From positions 1-6,593 of the forward strand of contig JAEZAY010000513.1 in assembly GCA_023427575.1 (NCBI GenBank): a DNA stretch of 6,593 bases. Reading direction: 5' to 3'. Of this stretch, positions 1 to 6,593 are shown in pieces. A model generated the notes under the pieces. The model did no database searches. It was not told the DNA's origin and saw only the letters and a list, made by a program, of their open reading frames with translations. Each line of letters begins with the position of its first letter. The stretch's first letter is position 1. A program made the position numbers and the translations under genes. Source of the stretch: Bacteroidota bacterium (GTDB lineage Bacteria; Bacteroidota; Bacteroidia; Chitinophagales; Chitinophagaceae).

Positions 1-1
1 T

Positions 2-940
2 CGTAAACCCGATCTGGTACTGAAGCAGTCGAAACCGTTCAAAGTGGCCGGTGATAACTTCGAACGATTTATCGTTTATAAGATCCCTTTTGAACTGGCG
101 GATTCAGCAAATATTGAAGCCATTGAATTTATCAGCAATAATAAAAAACTGATTCATCATGCCAACTTCGCGGTTCATCCCGTTCCCGGGCCAACCGATA
201 TTCATCAGGCAGCCGAACAGATCAATTTGAGTGAAGATGACCGGCGTTTGCTGGATCAGTACATTCCTTTTAAAAAAACAATCACTTATTACGGCGGGTG
301 GATTCCCGGTACTTCATACGAAGCCTATCCCGAAGGATTTGGCTGGGTGATGCCGAAAAGAGGTGTTGTGTTATTAACCATTCATTATGGTCCTTCGGCG
401 AAAGAAGAAGATCTGATCAGCGGAATCAATTTTTTCTTTACCAAGAAGCCGGTGCAGCGACCGGTTAAAGTAATTTCATTTGGGTCGGGAGGTATTGGCG
501 AAAAAGATATTCTGCCCCGGTTCACATTTATTCCGCCCAATAAAATCAGCCGCTTTACCTTAAAAGTGGTGAACCGCACCGAAGACCAGTCGGTGCTGTA
601 TTTATGGCCGCATATGCATTTGCTGGGGAAGGAATTCAAAGCCTTTGCGGTAACCCCCGATTATGATACCATTCCACTGGTTCATATTCCGCAATGGGAT
701 TTCCGATGGCAGGAAATTTACCGCGTAAAAAACCTGATCAAAATACCCAAAGGCTCCGTTATAAATATAGAAGGCGATTATGACAACACCAGCAATAACC
801 CGTTCAACCCCAATAATCCGCCGGAAGGAGTGTATTCATGGGGAGATATGAAGACCAATGAAGAAATGATGACCCTGATCATGGTATTTCTTCCCTATAA
901 GGAAGGGGATGAAAATCTGAACCTGATCTTAAAAAATTAG
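2..940 (+). CDS. Copper type II (PHM/DBM-like) monooxygenase, 5'-truncated by window edge
   Basis: This is the C-terminal 312 residues of a protein related to peptidylglycine/dopamine copper monooxygenases, which hydroxylate C-H bonds using two mononuclear copper sites. The reading frame is open from base 2, and residues before the GTG at 44 (KPDLVLKQSKPFKV) already match the family's usual lead-in, so GTG44 is not the real start. Copper A ligands are the HH pair at 155-160 (LIHHANF) and the His of HYGP at 383-385. Copper B ligands are the two His of WPHMHLLG at 611-613 and 617-619, plus a Met of NEEMMTL at 866-871. These correspond to H107/H108/H172 and H242/H244/M314 of rat PHM. The visible part has no cysteine, so the disulfides of the animal enzymes are absent. 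Bacterial relatives often carry an N-terminal cytochrome c or redoxin-like domain, but that region would lie outside the window. The gene ends 2 nt before the next one. The family is clear; the substrate is unknown. Confidence 0.88.
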   Translation, partial: RKPDLVLKQSKPFKVAGDNFERFIVYKIPFELADSANIEAIEFISNNKKLIHHANFAVHPVPGPTDIHQAAEQINLSEDDRRLLDQYIPFKKTITYYGGWIPGTSYEAYPEGFGWVMPKRGVVLLTIHYGPSAKEEDLISGINFFFTKKPVQRPVKVISFGSGGIGEKDILPRFTFIPPNKISRFTLKVVNRTEDQSVLYLWPHMHLLGKEFKAFAVTPDYDTIPLVHIPQWDFRWQEIYRVKNLIKIPKGSVINIEGDYDNTSNNPFNPNNPPEGVYSWGDMKTNEEMMTLIMVFLPYKEGDENLNLILKN

Positions 941-942
941 CC

Positions 943-3900
943 GTGAAAACATCCGCCCTTTTTTGGATCATGCTACTGTTCTGTTTTACTGCATCCGCAC
1001 AACAGAATCAACCCCTGTTCGTAAAAACAGATCCTGCCATAACGGGAGTTCAGTTTATAAACAACGTGGTTGAAAACGACTCTTTGCATGTAATGAAATA
1101 CGAATATCTCTACAATGGTCATGGAGTAGGGGTAGCCGATTTTAATCAGGATGGGTTGCCGGATTTGTTTATATCAGGGAACATGGTTTCTCCGAAATTA
1201 TTCCTGAACCTGGGCGGAATGAAATTTCGGGATATTACCAGTGAATCAGGCATTCGGTACAATGGTACCTGGGCAACGGGGGTTAGCATTGCCGATGTGA
1301 ACAATGATGGTTTTCCCGATATTTACCTTTGCCATTCCGGCAGTTATACCGACTCGCTGAAACTGAAAAACGAGCTCTTTATTCATAAAGGCATCCAAAA
1401 TGGAATCCCGGTATTCGCCGAAGAAGCCGGCAAATACCGGCTGGATGCGCCGGGTACACAATCTACCCAGGCCGCGTTCTTCGACTACGATCTGGATGGC
1501 GACCTCGACATGTTTCTGCTCAATCATTCCAATCATAGCTATAACCCATTCCTGAATACGAAAAAACAAAGATCCACTCCTGATCTCCGGTTTGGAAACC
1601 GGCTTTTTCGCAACGACAGAAATGCACAGGGAGCGATCGAATTTACAGATGTAACCTTTCAGGCCGGCATTATCAACAACGCTTTAAATTTTGGACTCAG
1701 TGTTACCATTTCGGATATCAATAACGATGGATATCCCGATATTTATACAACCAGTGATTATACCGAAAAAGACTGCTATTATGTAAACAACCGGAACGGA
1801 ACCTTTACCGAATCGCTGGAGGCTTCTTTTTCGCATATCAGCAAATACAGTATGGGGGCCGATATCGCCGACTATAATAACGATGGGCTGGTGGATGTTT
1901 ATACGCTTGATATGCTGCCGGAAGACAATTACCGCCAGAAATTACTGAAAGGCCCCGATGAATATGATCAGTATCATTTATTACTCGACAGCGGCTATTA
2001 TCATCAGCAGATGCGCAATATGCTGCATCTGAACCAGGGTGCCGACAGAACGGGCCGGATTCGTTTCAGTGAGATCGGGCAAATGGCGGGCGTATCAAAC
2101 ACCGACTGGAGCTGGGCCGGTTTATTCGCCGACTTTGATAATGATGGCTGGAAAGATCTGTTTGTAACCAATGGGTATCTCCGCGACTTTACCGATCTTG
2201 ATTTTTTAAAATACACAGTATCCAATGTTCAGCTTGAACAGGCAAAAAAGGGAAATTTTGATTTCAAGACCTTTAACCTGGTAAAACAAATGCCTTCGAA
2301 TAAGCTTAGCAGTTATATGTTCCGCAACCGCGGCGATTTGCTTTTCGATGATGTTACCACAAACTGGGGCTTGCTGGATCCGGCGATTTCAAACGGGGCA
2401 GCGTATGCCGACCTCGACAACGATGGCGACCTCGATCTCATTGTTTGCAGGAATAATGAGCCAGTGGCCATTTTTCAGAACAATAGTTCTTTGATTACCG
2501 GTAACAGGCAGATCAGTATCCGTTTTAAACCCGGAAAACGTACAGCCTACGGCACTAAAGTGTATGTTTACACGAAAGGCCTAAGCCAGATGCAGGAAAA
2601 TTATCCGGTTCGGGGCTACCAGTCATCCGTATCCCAGGATCTTTTCTTTGGAATTGGAAAAGCGGATAAAGCCGATAGCATCCGCGTTGTTCTTCCCGGC
2701 GGAAAATATGCCGTTTATTATGATCTGCCTGCGGGCACTTTAGTCAACCTTGATTTAGACTCTGTTCAATCGACACTGCCCGCAGCGGCAAAACCGCAAT
2801 ACATTTTTACTGATTACACGAAACAGTCGGGATTAAATTTCAGGCATCGCGAGAATGATTTTATTGATTTTAAAGATGAAGTATTGTTGCCATACAAGCT
2901 TTCCACTGCGGGCCCGGCACTGGCGAAAGCAGATGTAAACGGCGATGGACTGGAAGATGTTTTTATCGGCGGCGCAATTGAACAGGCTTCCGCTTTATAC
3001 CTGCAACAAAAGAACGGCAACTTTATCCTCTCGCCATCGCAGCCCTGGATCGCAGATCAGGTTTCTGAAGATGTGAATGCCGTTTTTTTTGATGCCAATA
3101 GCGATGGATTTCCCGATCTCTATGTAGTAAGCGGTGGAAATGAATACGGTGAAGGCTCGCCCGAATATGCCGACAGACTCTATCTTAATAGTGGAACCGG
3201 AACTTTTATTAAAATAGCAGACGCGCTTCCTACCATGCTAAGCAATAAGCACGCGATTGCGTCCGCTGATTTTGATAATGATGGCGATCCCGATCTTTTT
3301 ATTGGTGGCAGAGGAGTGCCGGGTTCATTTCCCCTTGCCTCCCGCAGTTATATTTTAAGAAATGATTCCCGCGCCGGAAAAATAAAATTTACCGATGTAA
3401 CGGAACTCGTAAACAAAGAATTGCTATTGCCAGGAATGGTAACCATTGCGCAATGGGCAGATCTGGACAAGGATGGTTTCCCCGAACTACTGATCGGCGG
3501 CGACTGGATGCCATTGATGCTCTTTAAAAATAATCAGGAAACGCTGACGGAAATTTCCGCAACAGCAGGGCTGGCAAAAACCGGCGGCATCTGGTCGGCC
3601 ATCACCGCCGACGATATCGACGGGGATGGAGACCTCGATTTTGTTGTTGGCAACGCGGGTACCAATTTGCAGTTCCGGGCCCGCCCCGATAAACCGGCTA
3701 CCATGCATGCAGCCGATTTTGATAATAATGGACGGATCGATCCCATCATATCTTACTATATCAGGGACAAATCATACCCAGCGGCTTCCAGGGATGAGAT
3801 CCTGGAACAAATGACCGGCTTGCGAAAAAAGTTCATTTATTATAAAGACTACGCCAATGTGCAGGCAAAAGATATTTTCAGTCAGAAGCAGTTGAGCCGT

Positions 3901-4290
3901 GCGAATGTTTATACCTGTGAAATGCTGGAATCGGTGGTATTGATTAATAAAGGCGATCTGAGCTTTGAAATAAAACCGCTGGAGGTCCCGGCCCAGGTAT
4001 CGAGAATCAATGGCATAATAACGGAAGATCTGGACAATGATGGTATAAAAGACATTCTGATCGCAGGCAACGATTATTCTTACCGCGTTCAGTACGGTAG
4101 AAGTGATGCTTCGTTTGGTCTTTTTATGAAAGGAAAGGGAAATGGTGCATATTCGGTTATACAACCCCGTGATAGCGGCCTTTTTGTTTCCGGCGATGTA
4201 AGAAATTTCCGTTTGGTAAAAGGCGGCGATTCGCGGTTTCTGATCTTTGCTAAAAACAATGATGAAGTTCAGATAGAAAAAATAAAATGA
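943..4290 (+). CDS. Secreted CRTAC1-like FG-GAP/VCBS repeat protein with ASPIC/UnbV domain
   Basis: This 1115-residue exported protein is made mostly of FG-GAP/VCBS beta-propeller repeats. Residues 1-19 form a signal peptide with probable cleavage ASA|QQ. I keep the GTG start because it supplies the basic n-region (MKTS); the in-frame ATG at 970 would begin inside the hydrophobic core. No Shine-Dalgarno is visible, as is usual in Bacteroidota. DxDxDG-type loops begin at residues 66, 118, 181, 258, 310, 397 and 490, then at 664, 717, 776, 840, 891, 925 and 1029. An ASPIC/UnbV domain lies at about 520-595 (GYQSSVSQDLFFGIG, then VVLPGGK). The second half opens with the typical FTDYTKQSGLNFRHREND and LPYKLSTAGPALAKADVNGDG segments. 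Loop 11 ends in Glu and loop 13 has Asn for the third Asp, so those may bind calcium weakly. The gene starts 2 nt after the copper monooxygenase and overlaps the haloperoxidase-like gene by ATGA. Family members are often SusC/SusD-associated or misnamed 'RNA-binding'. A binding or scaffold role is inferred. Confidence 0.92.
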   Translation: MKTSALFWIMLLFCFTASAQQNQPLFVKTDPAITGVQFINNVVENDSLHVMKYEYLYNGHGVGVADFNQDGLPDLFISGNMVSPKLFLNLGGMKFRDITSESGIRYNGTWATGVSIADVNNDGFPDIYLCHSGSYTDSLKLKNELFIHKGIQNGIPVFAEEAGKYRLDAPGTQSTQAAFFDYDLDGDLDMFLLNHSNHSYNPFLNTKKQRSTPDLRFGNRLFRNDRNAQGAIEFTDVTFQAGIINNALNFGLSVTISDINNDGYPDIYTTSDYTEKDCYYVNNRNGTFTESLEASFSHISKYSMGADIADYNNDGLVDVYTLDMLPEDNYRQKLLKGPDEYDQYHLLLDSGYYHQQMRNMLHLNQGADRTGRIRFSEIGQMAGVSNTDWSWAGLFADFDNDGWKDLFVTNGYLRDFTDLDFLKYTVSNVQLEQAKKGNFDFKTFNLVKQMPSNKLSSYMFRNRGDLLFDDVTTNWGLLDPAISNGAAYADLDNDGDLDLIVCRNNEPVAIFQNNSSLITGNRQISIRFKPGKRTAYGTKVYVYTKGLSQMQENYPVRGYQSSVSQDLFFGIGKADKADSIRVVLPGGKYAVYYDLPAGTLVNLDLDSVQSTLPAAAKPQYIFTDYTKQSGLNFRHRENDFIDFKDEVLLPYKLSTAGPALAKADVNGDGLEDVFIGGAIEQASALYLQQKNGNFILSPSQPWIADQVSEDVNAVFFDANSDGFPDLYVVSGGNEYGEGSPEYADRLYLNSGTGTFIKIADALPTMLSNKHAIASADFDNDGDPDLFIGGRGVPGSFPLASRSYILRNDSRAGKIKFTDVTELVNKELLLPGMVTIAQWADLDKDGFPELLIGGDWMPLMLFKNNQETLTEISATAGLAKTGGIWSAITADDIDGDGDLDFVVGNAGTNLQFRARPDKPATMHAADFDNNGRIDPIISYYIRDKSYPAASRDEILEQMTGLRKKFIYYKDYANVQAKDIFSQKQLSRANVYTCEMLESVVLINKGDLSFEIKPLEVPAQVSRINGIITEDLDNDGIKDILIAGNDYSYRVQYGRSDASFGLFMKGKGNGAYSVIQPRDSGLFVSGDVRNFRLVKGGDSRFLIFAKNNDEVQIEKIK

Positions 4291-5684
4291 AACAGTTTCT
4301 GATAGTATTGTTGCTGCTGCTGGCAAATTCAGGTTACTCCGGCCCGGTTTTCCCGCGCATTTTAAATTCCGGAACGGACAAACTGTTGCAGCCGGTAGCC
4401 CCCGCGGAAAAGGCAGCGGTTCCATTTATTATCCATCGGGCCCAGCAGGCGCTGACCGATATAATTGTCCACGATATCTTTTCACCGCCCGTAGCCAGCC
4501 GCATTTATGCTTACGCGAATATTGCCGCTTACGAAGCGCTTGTTGGAACAGGCCAGAACCTTGTTCCTCTTAGGAAGATCAGTGCCAGTTTACCCGATTT
4601 AGAAGGCATAAAAGCGGGCCGGCAGGTTTCTGCAGAACTGAGTTCAGTATATGCCTTTTTACTAACGGCCAAAGCGCTCGTCTTTTCGGAACAGAGAATG
4701 GAGGATACGATCGGGGTTTTGCTGAGCCAGTTTCAAAAAACGGTACCGGATCAAAAAACCTTTTCCAACTCACTTGCTTTTGGAAAAAGAATTGCCGACA
4801 GTATTTTATCCTGGTCGGCAGCCGATTTCTATAAAAAGACCCGCTCGCTCAGAAGATACAGTCATAAAAGGGAAGCCGGCAAATGGATTCCCACACCGCC
4901 GGCATATATAGCTGCCATCGAACCGAACTGGAATCTCATGCGATGCCTTTTCATGGATTCGGCATCGCAGTTTAAACCCGAACAACCAGCCATATACAGT
5001 AGCGACAGCACCAGCCGTTTTTATCAGCAACTATTGCAGGTGTATAATACCGGAAAAAATCTGAGCCCGGAACAGCGCGACATCGCCCTGTTCTGGGATT
5101 GCAACCCCTTTTTTGTAAACACAAGCGGCCATCTGATGTATGCCACTAAAAAACTTTCACCGGGAGGACACTGGATTTCCATTACCGGCATTGCAGCCCG
5201 TAATTCAAATAAAAATCTGGCAGAAACCATTCAGGCATATACAATGGTGTCTATTGCGCTGTATGATGGATTTATTAGTTGCTGGGACGAAAAATACAGA
5301 AGCAATTACATTCGCCCGGAAACGGTTATCAATGCCATGGTGGATGAGTCATGGAGGCCCTTACTGCAAACGCCCCCTTTTCCCGAATACACCAGCGGCC
5401 ATAGTGTGATCTCCAATGCGGCGGCCGTTGTGCTTACGCATCTTTTTGGAAATGATTTTGCTTTTGCCGATGATACTGAAACCGCCTTCGGACTTCCGGT
5501 ACGGTATTTCAATTCCTTTATTGAAGCCGCTGAAGAAGCCGCTATCTCGCGGCTATACGGCGGGATTCATTTTTATGATGCCATTGAAAACGGAAAACTG
5601 CAGGGCTTGAATCTTGGGCGCCACATTGTACAAAAACTGCAGAACGCCGATTCCCGCTACAAGATTCCGGCCTCATCCAGATAA
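4287..5684 (+). CDS. Vanadium-dependent haloperoxidase / PAP2-superfamily enzyme, exported
   Basis: This 465-residue protein belongs to the vanadium haloperoxidase branch of the PAP2 acid-phosphatase superfamily. Such enzymes use bound vanadate and H2O2 to oxidise halides, or hydrolyse phosphate esters. Residues 1-18 look like a signal peptide (MKQFLIVLLLLLANSGYS|G), so it should act outside the cytoplasm. The N-terminal helix region (DIIVHDIFSPPVASRIYAYA) is typical of the Bacteroidota family. The pocket is complete: K336 and R343 in a KX6RP motif (KYRSNYIRP), S370-G371-H372 in PEYTSGHS, and R422 with H428 in SRLYGGIH. By spacing these match Curvularia chloroperoxidase K353, R360, S402-G403-H404, R490 and H496. 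Canonical PSGH is TSGH here, and F365 lies seven residues before H372, where the Curvularia enzyme has F397. The ATG lies inside the upstream stop (ATGA), which indicates translational coupling. Halide preference, or a phosphatase activity instead, cannot be read from the sequence. Confidence 0.9.
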   Translation: MKQFLIVLLLLLANSGYSGPVFPRILNSGTDKLLQPVAPAEKAAVPFIIHRAQQALTDIIVHDIFSPPVASRIYAYANIAAYEALVGTGQNLVPLRKISASLPDLEGIKAGRQVSAELSSVYAFLLTAKALVFSEQRMEDTIGVLLSQFQKTVPDQKTFSNSLAFGKRIADSILSWSAADFYKKTRSLRRYSHKREAGKWIPTPPAYIAAIEPNWNLMRCLFMDSASQFKPEQPAIYSSDSTSRFYQQLLQVYNTGKNLSPEQRDIALFWDCNPFFVNTSGHLMYATKKLSPGGHWISITGIAARNSNKNLAETIQAYTMVSIALYDGFISCWDEKYRSNYIRPETVINAMVDESWRPLLQTPPFPEYTSGHSVISNAAAVVLTHLFGNDFAFADDTETAFGLPVRYFNSFIEAAEEAAISRLYGGIHFYDAIENGKLQGLNLGRHIVQKLQNADSRYKIPASSR

Positions 5685-5704
5685 ACCAGTTCAACAATTT
5701 TAAG

Positions 5705-5738
5705 TTTCACGAGGATCTTCGGACCCCGAAACCTGAAA
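5705..5738 (+). terminator. Imperfect hairpin, possible weak terminator of the three-gene operon
   Basis: TTCGG (5718-5722) pairs with CCGAA (5726-5730) across a three-base ACC loop. Outside it AGG (5712-5714) pairs with CCT (5732-5734), and TTTC (5705-5708) pairs with GAAA (5735-5738). That gives about 12 base pairs interrupted by a 3x1 internal loop and a 3-nt bulge. It begins 20 nt after the TAA of the haloperoxidase-like gene, a natural place for a terminator. No T-run follows (the next bases are AGAAAATTTCC), so it does not fit a standard intrinsic terminator and may instead be an mRNA 3'-end structure. Confidence 0.3.
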
Positions 5739-5806
5739 AGAAAATTTCCTGATTTTGAGCATTCCCTGGATTGGAATTTTTCCCATTTCTATAATAATCA
5801 ATCCGG

Positions 5807-5814
5807 TATAATTC
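5807..5814 (+). promoter_or_regulatory. Weak candidate promoter -7/-10 element for the lipoprotein gene
   Basis: TATAATTC partly matches the Bacteroidota -7 consensus TAnnTTTG and contains a perfect TATAAT hexamer. No TTTG or TTG element is visible at the expected distance upstream (roughly 5780-5788 reads TTCCCATTT), so support is weak. If used, it would leave a leader of about 55-60 nt before the ATG at 5874, and that leader would carry the direct repeat. Confidence 0.2.
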
Positions 5815-5826
5815 TTGCTTCTAGGG

Positions 5827-5872
5827 TAAAGTCTTAAAACCGATTCCCTAAAGTGAATTGATCACTTAAAAC
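5827..5872 (+). repeat. Interrupted direct repeat next to the lipoprotein start codon
   Basis: Copy one is the 14-mer TAAAGTCTTAAAAC at 5827-5840. Copy two has the same two halves, TAAAGT at 5849-5854 and CTTAAAAC at 5865-5872, separated by ten extra bases (GAATTGATCA). The TAAAGT halves start 22 bp apart, about two helical turns. Within copy two, AAGTG (5851-5855) and CACTT (5863-5867) can also form a small stem 6 nt before the ATG. This could be an operator, a translational control element, or chance similarity in AT-rich sequence. Confidence 0.4.
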
Positions 5873-5873
5873 T

Positions 5874-6593
5874 ATGAAAGGATTTTTACCATTTACCGGC
5901 CTTATCTTTTTTCTATTGGTTTTGTCGGCATGTACTAAAAACCTGCCCGGAAAACCGGCGGGTCCTGATCAGGTTCCGGAGCCGGCGCCGCCGCCGCCAT
6001 TTGTTGAAACGGCGCCCCCGGTTTTAAAACCAGTTGTTTTTAAAGTGAATGCGGTAATGGGAGGTTATTATGAAGCGCTCCCTTCCAAATATGATTCTTT
6101 AACCGAAAATACCTATCCCTTACTGATCTTTATTGATGGTGCTGGTCAAACCGGCAACGGAAATTCGAATCTGGGCCAGGTACTGCTGGAAGGAATTCCC
6201 AAACTGCTGGCAGAGAAAAAGTTTCCGGCCAGTTTTAAAGTGAATGATGAAAACCATTCATTCATTGTGCTTGCGCCCCAGCTAAGCAGGGAGATTTCCG
6301 CTGATGAGTTATATCCATTGATCACCCATGCAAAATCCAAATACCGCGTTAACCCTAAGCGGATCTATCTGACTGGCTTCAGCATGGGTGGGATCATAGT
6401 CAGCGAGCTGGCAGCCAAAAGACCAACGGAATTTGCAGGCCTGGTTACCATGGCCGGTGTTTCGAAACCCAATGAACAGCTGCCGGCGAAATGTTCTTCC
6501 ATTGTGGCGGGAAATCTGCCGGTTTGGTCTTTTCACAATAATGGCGACGACCTGACCAGCGTAATCGATTCAAAAACCTTTGTTTCGACCATC
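5874..6593 (+). CDS. Alpha/beta-hydrolase (esterase/peptidase-like) lipoprotein, 3'-truncated by window edge
   Basis: This frame starts at ATG 5874 and stays open for 240 codons to the window end. Residues 1-20 form a lipoprotein signal with lipobox LSAC and the acylated Cys at C20 (tgt at 5931-5933), so the product should be membrane-anchored. Residues 25-53 are a Pro-rich linker (PEPAPPPP) of the kind that spaces a domain from the membrane. An alpha/beta-hydrolase domain follows. PLLIFIDGAGQTGNG (about 83-97) aligns with the FLHGAGERGN oxyanion segment of predicted peptidases/dienelactone-hydrolase-like esterases (COG4099 type). GFSMGG gives the nucleophile S170, and VWSFHNNGDD carries the likely acid D225. 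The catalytic His would lie past the window. The usual HG dipeptide is D88-G89 here, an unusual substitution. The substrate is unknown. The 188-nt gap upstream suggests a separate transcription unit. Confidence 0.82.
   Translation, partial: MKGFLPFTGLIFFLLVLSACTKNLPGKPAGPDQVPEPAPPPPFVETAPPVLKPVVFKVNAVMGGYYEALPSKYDSLTENTYPLLIFIDGAGQTGNGNSNLGQVLLEGIPKLLAEKKFPASFKVNDENHSFIVLAPQLSREISADELYPLITHAKSKYRVNPKRIYLTGFSMGGIIVSELAAKRPTEFAGLVTMAGVSKPNEQLPAKCSSIVAGNLPVWSFHNNGDDLTSVIDSKTFVSTI

Larger units (their letters stand above)
5685..5873. other. Intergenic region between haloperoxidase-like gene and lipoprotein gene
   Basis: This is the only gap of note. It is AT-rich and contains no credible small ORF and no tRNA-like structure. 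Its visible contents are an imperfect hairpin just after the upstream stop, TATAAT-like hexamers at 5790-5795 and 5807-5812, and an interrupted direct repeat ending one base before the lipoprotein start codon. No strong Shine-Dalgarno precedes that start. A transcription boundary somewhere in this stretch is likely but not proven. Confidence 0.75.

Noticed and set aside
44..46. GTG as the start of the copper monooxygenase.
   Set aside because: The frame is open to the window edge and the preceding residues match the family lead-in; a start here would also leave an exported-type enzyme without a signal peptide.
970..972. ATG as an alternative start of the propeller protein.
   Set aside because: It would remove the basic n-region and half the hydrophobic core of a good signal peptide; GTG 943 also gives the tight 2-nt operon spacing.
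3083..3090. A run of eight T inside the propeller gene, considered as a frameshift or slippage site.
   Set aside because: The frame continues correctly on both sides and the next calcium-type loop follows at once, so there is no sign of a frameshift.
3772..4425. A 217-codon open frame on the - strand spanning the junction of the propeller and haloperoxidase-like genes.
   Set aside because: It is antisense to two well-supported genes, has no recognisable domain and a low-complexity, Phe/Ile-rich composition typical of shadow frames.
5773..5783. Small palindrome GGAA-TTT-TTCC as a terminator.
   Set aside because: A four-base stem with a T-only loop is too weak and is expected by chance in AT-rich spacer.
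5771..5795. TTGGAA plus TATAAT as a sigma70-type promoter.
   Set aside because: The spacer is only 13 bp, too short for a sigma70 promoter, and the Bacteroidota primary sigma factor uses a different consensus.
5965..6000. GC-rich CCG/GCG run in the lipoprotein gene as a DNA repeat.
   Set aside because: It simply encodes the Pro-rich linker after the lipobox and has no regular unit beyond a few CCG codons.

Overview
This window looks like chromosomal DNA of a member of the Bacteroidota, plausibly a Chitinophagaceae-like lineage. That placement is inferred from the protein families, the absence of Shine-Dalgarno sequences and moderate GC; no taxonomic marker gene is present. All four recognisable genes are on the + strand and coding density is high. 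The only sizeable gap is the 188-nt stretch at 5685-5873. I see no tRNA, rRNA, CRISPR array, insertion sequence or integrase.

Layout: (1) 2-940 is the 3' part of a gene for a PHM/DBM-type copper type II monooxygenase, with all six expected copper ligands visible; its true start lies upstream of the window. (2) 943-4290 encodes a secreted 1115-residue FG-GAP/VCBS protein of the CRTAC1 type, with an ASPIC/UnbV domain in the middle and fourteen Asp-rich calcium-type loops, seven on each side of it. (3) 4287-5684 encodes an exported vanadium-dependent haloperoxidase/PAP2-superfamily enzyme with every vanadate-pocket residue in place. (4) 5685-5873 is intergenic and holds a weak hairpin and an interrupted direct repeat. 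(5) 5874-6593 is the 5' part of a gene for an esterase-like alpha/beta-hydrolase lipoprotein that runs off the right edge.

The first three genes are separated by 2 nt and then overlap by 4 nt (ATGA), so they very probably form one translationally coupled operon. Two encode metal-dependent oxidation enzymes (copper and vanadate), and between them lies a large calcium-type beta-propeller protein. The second and third products carry signal peptides. The simplest reading is an extracytoplasmic oxidative module in which the propeller protein acts as a scaffold, substrate binder or partner. This is inference: the substrate is not visible in the sequence. The lipoprotein hydrolase has its own leader region and may be a separate transcription unit.
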